Shown piece by piece: positions 62,601 to 64,000 of a DNA stretch of 64,000 nt. The notes under the pieces were generated by a model. The model did not search any database. It had not been told where the DNA came from and saw nothing but the letters and a program-made list of their open reading frames with translations. Both the position numbers and the translations under genes were made by a program. Each line of letters opens with the position of its first letter. Position 1 is the stretch's first letter. The stretch lies in the NCBI GenBank assembly GCA_949296455.1, contig CASFOZ010000002.1:71574-135573 (forward strand). The letters are read 5' to 3'. The stretch is from an uncultured Eubacteriales bacterium (GTDB lineage: Bacteria; Bacillota; Clostridia; Christensenellales; CALVMC01).

Positions 62601-62630
62601 TTTTAAACTGACAAATTTTCTTTTAGTCAT
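44655..62630 (-). CDS. Giant beta-helix surface protein, 5,991 aa
   Basis: One unbroken frame of 5,991 codons. Residues 1-40 form a basic, then hydrophobic export signal. From about 80 to 4,870 come about 14 modules of 200-600 residues. Each begins with a strand like IxSxSDLxxLA, then a beta-helix segment with a core such as FNGNNYTITV, GLUG-like turns (GGFAGKTESGVIENS) and a small beta domain. Module starts are near 80, 680, 1222, 1570, 2150, 2415, 2680, 2924, 3172, 3548, 3983, 4182, 4443 and 4652. Residues ~4,870-5,950 look like YDG/MBG Ig-like domains (KVYDGTADV near 5124, VNYGTQPQF near 5797, YGNSKLQGSLDP near 5878). A transmembrane helix (about 5958-5985) and RRNILK end the protein; there is no LPXTG. 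GGGGGAG precedes the ATG. Adhesion or polysaccharide contact is likely, not shown. Confidence 0.92.
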   Translation of the reverse strand: MTKRKFVSLKSVRFIVLLLIAAIVFSCIFSGLNTQSLISLSSEKSDITYGSDKLDYEFAADQSYDGNISYETSYGNVLSEETFNGRNVTGGATVSGELQSGTEITSSDLSRPSNTIFDNDGNNNKAYGNYNSSYFYLTNDITISPKHGHFLYLSGKDSSNKVTFDGRGHTITINYTGSATEFEVSASAYGSAFGLLFANIQNATVKNLNIVINGNGSTIKYTQNDKNDVENYFGAVFGYANNVAFQNITATVKNLNLLSELDNADFTATHTTAMGGFIARITNSSSLNNVIFNAEELSITLTSTSEQPANNVSMELYLGTFIAHAQGTLTDITVNATSSSLANTFTTKRAGAFYMGTVGALSGNSSNIVFNLNGCSYMASPRTTSSGNNTNTYNSFGFARLDSAVDKVYVIATSSVLNFAYQIYDEDSKENKFYAGGFAGYVNGNISNSVLSLNGSAVSTTSANYYADQYTGGFVGNIDESNSNITFSNNAVIFSNAISSSVIQNYSVIKNNSMDGTNWTETYNRNDANAIFGNSNLPDSIKNKFINTLVLAPVTGLLDTYDLNYCKKVFIAGGGFAEVIAGGSDLILSIKNPENLYRDDSGNYGVYTADYGELSLEETYNLNKQKQISTNTNLYSQNSSLFSARFDGNTLSALDFTLGESITERFDGIGKMILIEFFKDEIYSAADFNRVAYDYSMGAGYIEGIEINLMANITFESRLLPLGSASVSFGSKFYGNGYTITLNQGSVIYEMYYAGVFGAITNKATVTNLNIVNNAYIVAQGADGVFKEVFAGAFAGAVGLEENDTDSATIQNVKVISSSNSYIASSNPFVSSQHSVDKVGEASVIAYAANVRSGAGGFAGKSYRTSISDCSSENAGTIYGYSAYSMLMYLGGFIGRIEGGTYNRISVAVNKFVKKFDGAAYVESNIESPTLYSGGKFDMNTIELRNSDLGVYIGGFSGRVNGSRDDGTSFQDISVIFTSLNAFNSIDTVAEYLSGLDYSSAASAPGKKRNKEWAYLNSVSEFISLFTLATAHRNALFPINVVTKNCAVIYEDFIAKDQANNVPYTKSYFIGVDTTTGEDNKTGFSYRYHFVGGLYNFSNIRIDYENNNTFAGIDKSININNEITTVRSYVSYYNAVEILVGEEGSSYGKGAGFMDKFTATISAGTVKINYFNEIRYGNYYSATGNPQISGSITNASNEITISLTASHTGSVVGAFFVYSTDINNLSDFNRLAQAGVTFKNSVINLRTDLTFLNSVTVSLFNNFEGTFNGNNYTITVNKTLGSIFNSVAASGTIINLNLNYSGTFTGTQVQGAALVKELSGRVDNINVTFTSTAVLSLNNSTFGAIAKEVLSGGRINNCSVSFSGGTISATDNTSIFGGVAGKVESGGTVNGCIVYVNNNIKNSPFTGTHGLVAGQAVNGSVITNNAVVLSNGLNSANLPNAVIGTGGVQFLNNLVIVSGNYDTSSLKIAAGAANANSTYKATLIKVYGQGADNENFGALSVTKDSLGQLTVTAKQTILNSKGEEIPFIGFLDYDDGTTYSISTDLSSYYSSSGSYTYDGKNIAVYYIQNQIDSESDLRAYFNQTVGSYKGIQFYLVSNIDFNIGTASDINTGNMFSGFYCSNEINSILNGNGYNINFYLSSGTNYFVSLFYNISRYGGINNVNITYLNNSANSSVHSNFYGIAYYNNGTIEDVNIRYSSYIEIGSVEGLFSGIVLRNNENGLISDCSVEIGTFSSQSTGSVKTDSFGGIAWWNFGTIESSADLGYTTFFRLGAGAKLLPVSNNAVFGGLANYNNGNIYSAATYIYGIVGSESISANQSRVAFSGGIVYNQAGIVAGIKADYNSDFDPINVYKFGGLVFFNQASVGSSSLSNLVNTVNIIGSSVYDDKVSFISTFGGVVAENYTNSSVYFTTVNVSRNIYTGSVAGGALGVQMLNGNLFNTTVNIAQGYGIYSEGNDYSDSVNFGAFSILGGAVGGLLGAGYANISQSSVYILGKIKNLNASSGFAAGAIGYRIGGTVNGLLTYLADNNIAAKYFAGVSYDTTVYSDVNSWLVKRNNLIINPSNFDSSGINVFSVAGNGTINAEFTGNTISVSVVVASSEIIFPYNNSVKVYNRNTGYAFDVDTSKTLTYVYNLPATGTGLDYYLSQIVTEINSYSDLVNIANIFNTSNTAYLFGIWININSNLDILSDAEFVPLGNPNFSVTDVYGNVYTGFNGVVNGNNHKVTISSNVNLYADYAGLIGYMGSNGRISNIAVILDGIITGTSYAGALAAYCEGTVSNSVVLIRNNVKYGSASEGSKGQVNVSSAKSLPGGVFGYINSALSNVWLIAKNNAYSDALENNFGLNRLNIIGYTSSNSVNGANVVDISMDAGIITVNGLGGSGFYEDEVSGSGQNINSFEFSQSMSNKDYFAVYLDFDVNSATDFSNVAGYSHDFDLKGITINITNNFVMDISGYQPLGVPEGEVYTFNGSINGNYNTITLGSNFSFENGLMYSGLVGRLGAAGQIFNLTIKTNGDITVGKDSLFFGFIAGYSEGSINNILVDLDYNIELENGISDMASIGGIAGYQKYAEKVNNVWFKNYQEFYAFSANSGSALNEKSTTFLVRNDLPGIGIKFSLSLGSQNLTVDFIKTNGAINYNYDIKNKISIILGNGEIFQTDSDASVLEKTYDVGNYGVSYIVYNKFVISNFTDLNNLSTNIANKIFTSYNVPGLVYIQSADIEINSFFDPIGIDGFKATYDGNGYTITVNAGLTSKENTGIFGIIEGEVRNLIVKMNQSVLGDSTSDYTGALAGIIKGKVTNTVVYYNESQLNSNTASGRFAAAVGDNAEIQNSYLVVKNGTDKSAIPVKLSGVNDGDLLNGVNILSTAAIDIYDIVFSYSNNKLKVTSSRNIYIGFKENGVFNQIFIQNSPQELSANNTQMFATSFKIRIESEKDFEDLIDSLNQITDYDAEDYIGITAFLTNDILLSGSLSKGFNKFDIALDGQGYTLRLKNLETGYLIDVMGTNAAIRNIRIVADGILGLGTVRQASLIRNLGGKIENVVFEIGDGFGFNLNETANSESEALKKEFLMIGSSNYSITNSWIVCFAKNYFDFTRPTGINTFVAAASDDIFRYEFSTSGIVFETDVKTGYYINWFRNYETQTSLSGVTSSNNIQSYSSTVNDKNLDISLIALNLAISVPDDMMELSYAVSAGLDLRGMTFDVLSSIDLSSVSYLSAGTQSKGFRGTFKGNGNTITLKPDSALFNRIDESGKVLNLNLITTGSENLIKNDSALIAIYNYGSISDVNVNIEGNTNSSSKFAAAVLYNYGTLNNIAVTVAQNSSVNIYEFAGLIYNNQGRVTNSSFVLYGNIESNVMYSKIGLGILFNTGAVSNLKIDINNSVTLSHNGSGAAGAIYSDSAYTLTVEGIIVNFNEGGSIKANNGIYATVAGAIAYNSGTSSSVAVVNVSQDNLSAPSGTVIYVLDGTGSSSAWAVIDEFSSVAINQSAVSVLKIIGDGSVTAEFISNNIVFTSNMQYFSGYYKNLGEINPEQISSESDLNASVFSTAQYVYAVFIKTDIADFNDFIYFIDSVNSNKFSGITNSDGSLKTFKLVNNITITSSQAALIQPIVTTSDFSFVFDGNNKTISVISGVFANEYANMGLFGYIAKNVTVKNLLVELSSTISGSDITGVLAAINEGTVESVTVRISGGTVSGTNFAGGLVGRNNGKIISCSVQITNGSSIVSSGGSAGGLVGLNVSDTGIYNSNVSVSNSTLTANNAVGGFAGKTESGVIENSNLTMSNSAVYGTGQTANLGGFVGANLSYSEENVSSAIINLTDVSFYLNNILAGEFAYAGGFAGRTNSSVSNVYVYFNGGDFLRQGTSLSQIENFGYIDHFSVMAGRVIPSYKNSQLQKAISSFAVSFNMSDYANIDNTTGLNIVSVEGLENVSEHFIITNSDASNYIITFTNITKDNILTLYKNGVYDNTVTANSSSVSIAKTSENQKYILRFGKDIKYGDDLLALKYVSGSSGNIVTINIVENLIVDISKINSSNVSINSFVTLNGNDKVINVTGNIQEIKSLFNVLGDITDIIVNDQTSAGMKINSSSTSGSVSNILIYSNNITENMFTGSNVNNCKMLLANEKANTLSSGFDGERIKAIKIYNSEFADLAFEKTESGYNILNNNDNKYFIDTVSLDNVFHGFIVLIDKNINNTNGQTVFDLLSSVTNASNFNEDILSDKTFSIADNSNIELINPSSIKEFSGSIEGKGKITISLSSASDYFIETLSGNLSGIELNLNSSAGYSYQEGFIKNNSGNINSLKISFLGDYGKTAYTSSASYPVFVNTNTGTISSLLIVDGKSAAASQHDNYLVAATNNGVVEKSYLLTDYSGRSILNLKNIYVLNQADGYYEVNVSEGIFTVKSANGNDAYIYAEYKDSDGKLVYNIINSNVTLNNLNGAMSFYDNVNIKIFTVTSIADETDYLDFVAFMKSISSVDSSNVTVRIENNITLSGSGISDLTQSYTLTNFNGVIQGGRNTITVNLTYENDSPFVLNSNTANIYDLLYDFGNKQIKFGISNKNYNVWAISYYSSEPVIGTEKINVIYYQSQNMLNSSSSSGEFVFSISENAQNTLYKFVDYSGKDADGNTVGTTYYTETYKTLKESDVYRTSTFKFVVTLNTGASGYELKSAEDVKVLRDSNLTAGTAKLMSDLICYEAILLNVPSGMVFDLNGKRLIVSNTFFDTVSGTVKNGTVKLDKTMINNAIETLSSTGKIENVLFDVILCPEGDYIIGEMLTGATVTNSYLAATGVSDSSDILTKYTFAGKSYSELSGIKGLYIKIANLKNADEFNLFYNDSTNNLRLELQNGYVADMSSISESNLSTDFIKYFNLATKTSSITLTRKLAITVQFVTDSGNVLDDEKNYSLDNNGSVTFIYSDEDKENDSNISSNINSYIGALNSYIFIGYRISGSDNYLSPYKYSYKFNSLQEDTVIEAIYQYIGAPDYSYTYNGNSSTIRANILNISDQGKFYNIENSNAQSIKNTAYLFDVKIENGKPVLILGGSKNEKGEYDNSVFNNLLNGIPVNEKLNFEFSGSYTDENGVNKTDLFDTAFIKNVYANGYNITLTVTNNYNEVLLRKNFVVTVSSARLEVTVSLKDSAKNKVYDGTADVVVQSDSDYIFETSNTNGLKGEDINNYKLSLVSEGSLKAVFSYNENSAILNYSSKYSNKKNAESASAGGINITFTSDKGGLNLIEELKNNYFVTFSVKSDLTGNIYAKSVSASNESINFVYGNTSSISDLENGFFSNLTSKLVSGDTISGNFNLVNANGEVFLQSQFGSLPAGIYTVNTSDFKVLNSLGADISSSYIISSASYTITVNKKSIQLNKIENYKTLEYIYGELVAGEEGWKEAALKELETYLASYLVNGDTVQDILKDAIFIKNSNGVNVTGLISPANENLYVALYGNRLSNYEILDYQGYYENIKILNIKVNPKTVNFGITSYYGTDSYFNGITIKYTENIPVIAPWSNKIEGGDYYIELLKNNFLTVNTHILKAVLASSGDANSSNGKLDYTAGNYEYSFKVYDENGNDVTSFYNLVVYGNGGSKNSVSEKLEKFSLTVEKSEIEIIMDEEDGKGYNVTTEYNTEPQYTLLINGKANHGYTLSDFLTSGMLINGTSDYASIYVKSGIDAMSPNANIYALTLPAFKNTKVSASFYTEEDKTTNNLISDFNGAKYTTRLVKKLVIVQFEDITITYGEIINDYKYRVDGVISTLDTLPGISEAEHSRVDFSLPVGTRIVPGTYDINFATELYMTNYNIQLVAGTLTVNKWKIYVTVNDTTVNYGTQPQFTASYSNLPDFHSLILMDIKQGVKMSIDGTEIGEYPIKWEMTDENLNALYEFVIEKQGVCTIIPATIVVKIYGNSKLQGSLDPTLYYEIVSGQEFLDELQITGELVREEGESTGTYLISAENLSAGKNFVIVVDNSEGESYLTIMPDTRNIALIVIASILGVLGLISLAYICFLLKKRRNILK

Positions 62631-62650
62631 TCTCTCCCCCGAATAAAACC

Positions 62651-62679
62651 ATTATATCATATTTATTATATATAGGCAA
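62651..62679 (-). promoter_or_regulatory. Promoter of the giant-protein gene
   Basis: TTGCCT and a perfect TATAAT are separated by 17 bp, with 20 nt between the -10 box and the ATG, enough for the GGGGGAG ribosome-binding site. So the giant gene can be transcribed without the upstream gene. Confidence 0.7.
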
Positions 62680-62766
62680 TATATATATTTATTGTTTTTT
62701 CCGTTTTTTTCCTTTAAAAATTCCTTTCGATAACTTAAACAATTAATTTACCGATATAATTTTTTA

Positions 62767-64000
62767 TTATGCTTCGATATTAACTGTTAAAAGCTCGCTC
62801 GTTTCGTAAATATCGTATGTCTGAGCATTTTCCGATTTAATGCCGAGTTTAAGTTTGTATTTCTGTCCGCTGACGGGAACTGATACGCTCTGTCCTGCCT
62901 CGTTTATGAAACCGAGTACGTTAAGATAAATATTTTGCGTTATTTTATCTGCCCCGTCGCCTATGGTAAACTCACAAAGAACGGAAAAGTCGGAATAATT
63001 TTTAACGGTAATTTCCGTAACTTTTTCTCCGTTCGAGCCTACAACCGCACTGAAAGTAAGTATTGAAAGGGTAACGGTAAGGACTACCTTCTTTCCGCCC
63101 CTGTCAAGGGTAAGGGTAAGTTCTGTTGAATTTTGACCGTTTTTATAAGCGTTTTTAACGGTCTCTTCTACCGTTTTACCGCTTTCCTTACTTTCGAATA
63201 CTGCGTTGAAAGAATAGTTTTTACCGTCTATTTGCAGTATAAAGAAGGTCGGAAGTTCTATATTATAGGGATTTACCGCAAGGCTGTTTAAGGGCGAATT
63301 TTCGTACATGAAGTCGCTGTCAGTTAAACTGTCGATTATATAAACCGTTACCGTCACCTGCTGATATCCGCCGAAATCGTCCCCGCAAAGCACGTTAAAG
63401 TAGGCAACTTCATAACCTCTATCGCCTATAACGGTTTCTCCCAAAGTTCTGTAATTAACAGACGAATATTCCCATTTGATATTGAGGTTTTTACCCGTGC
63501 CGTCCGTAAACATGACGCTGAGAGTATCTTCAAGTTCATTGGTTTTCTGTTCGTATACGACAGGACTAGTCGAAGCGATAATTTTGGTATCTGCAATTAC
63601 CGTAATTTCAAATTCCTGACTTAATATTGCGTTACCTAATACGAGGGTTGCCGTAAACTCGCCGCCTTCGTAAAGAGCTGTTTCAATGCCGTTCTTTTTG
63701 AAATTCCTTATTGCCATATAAGGAATCGTACCTACCGTTCCGTTTCTGAATTTAACTGCATAGCTTGTAAAGGTTGCGCCCTCGTAAGGACTTATATTGA
63801 TTTCGCTTGCGATTAAGCTTTCGACGACTTTATTTAACAAGGTTACATTTGCATTTGTTGTAGCCGTATAGGTTTTTCCGTTAGCCGAATAGGAAAGATT
63901 AACTCCTACCGCCACCGTCAAATCGGAACTTGCTGTTTTTAAAGTGTTTATATTATCTTTAATAACATTTTCGGCGTCTTTTGCAAAGAAGGCTTCGAAC
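62767..64000 (-). CDS. C-terminal part of a large Ig-like surface protein, 5' end outside the window
   Basis: The frame is open to the window edge, so the start is missing; about 410 residues are visible. They are beta-rich and poor in Cys, and show repeating blocks of about 90 residues resembling bacterial Ig-like folds (for example ITVIADTKIIASTSPVV and VTVTVYIIDSLTDSD). No C-terminal membrane helix or LPXTG is present: the protein stops at ETSELLTVNIEA. An ORF start would be TTG at 63921, but the frame continues upstream without a stop, so this is not the true start. It lies 136 nt upstream of the giant gene on the same strand. It may be a secreted or partner-attached protein of the same locus. 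Confidence 0.8.
   Translation of the reverse strand, partial: FEAFFAKDAENVIKDNINTLKTASSDLTVAVGVNLSYSANGKTYTATTNANVTLLNKVVESLIASEINISPYEGATFTSYAVKFRNGTVGTIPYMAIRNFKKNGIETALYEGGEFTATLVLGNAILSQEFEITVIADTKIIASTSPVVYEQKTNELEDTLSVMFTDGTGKNLNIKWEYSSVNYRTLGETVIGDRGYEVAYFNVLCGDDFGGYQQVTVTVYIIDSLTDSDFMYENSPLNSLAVNPYNIELPTFFILQIDGKNYSFNAVFESKESGKTVEETVKNAYKNGQNSTELTLTLDRGGKKVVLTVTLSILTFSAVVGSNGEKVTEITVKNYSDFSVLCEFTIGDGADKITQNIYLNVLGFINEAGQSVSVPVSGQKYKLKLGIKSENAQTYDIYETSELLTVNIEA

Noticed and set aside
44655-62630. The giant frame could be several genes or an artefact of frame prediction
   Set aside because: The frame has no stop over 17,976 nt, one signal peptide at the start, one membrane anchor at the end and similar modules throughout. 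No internal start with a good ribosome-binding site stands out.

Overview
The window is a 64-kb piece of an AT-rich chromosome from a spore-forming, monoderm member of the Bacillota, most likely an uncultured Clostridia lineage. The main evidence is a full-length SpoIVA, a YlbJ-like sporulation membrane protein, SepF, RqcH, PyrR, and blocks of gene order known from Bacillus/Clostridia (ylbJ-tmcAL-coaD-rsmD-DUF177-rpmF; plsX-rnc; yggS-sepF; lspA-rluD-pyrR; smc-ftsY). The genus cannot be told from the sequence alone. I see no phage, insertion sequence, CRISPR array or rRNA.

Layout. 1-3.7 kb: der (3' end cut by the window edge), two unrecognised membrane proteins and a HAD phosphatase, all on the minus strand. 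3.7-5.6 kb: a lone GH13 alpha-glucosidase on the plus strand with a consensus promoter and two direct repeats upstream. 5.6-12.5 kb: ftsY and smc (minus), with a decayed ftsY fragment beyond ftsY, and rqcH divergent from smc. 12.5-18.2 kb: a long minus-strand operon DUF177-rpmF-plsX-rnc-yggS-sepF-lspA-rluD-pyrR. 18.3-20.5 kb: pta-ackA, making acetate and ATP from acetyl-CoA. 20.6-22.8 kb: tmcAL and ylbJ (plus).

22.9-33.7 kb: an apparent 11-gene minus-strand operon. It runs from an aconitase-family hydratase through paaK-iorA-iorB-paaK and an ACT-domain regulator to alr, 5-formyl-THF cyclo-ligase, rsmD, coaD and a coiled-coil protein. The first half forms an aryl-pyruvate to aryl-acetyl-CoA to aryl-acetate fermentation module. 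33.8-34.3 kb: a small membrane protein (plus). 34.66-35.34 kb: eight tRNA genes under one strong promoter. 35.4-36.5 kb: rdgB and a YfcE-type phosphoesterase. 36.9-43.2 kb: spoIVA and a gyrB-gyrA pair.

43.7-64 kb: a surface-protein locus on the minus strand. At its centre is a single open frame of 5,991 codons encoding a giant exported protein. It is built from about 14 beta-helix modules, then YDG/MBG-like domains, then a C-terminal membrane anchor. A lipoprotein gene follows 19 nt downstream, and the C-terminal part of another Ig-like surface protein lies upstream and runs off the window. This locus is the best candidate for something undescribed. Two genes (der and rqcH) also have consensus -10 boxes placed so close to the start codon that their mRNAs should be leaderless.
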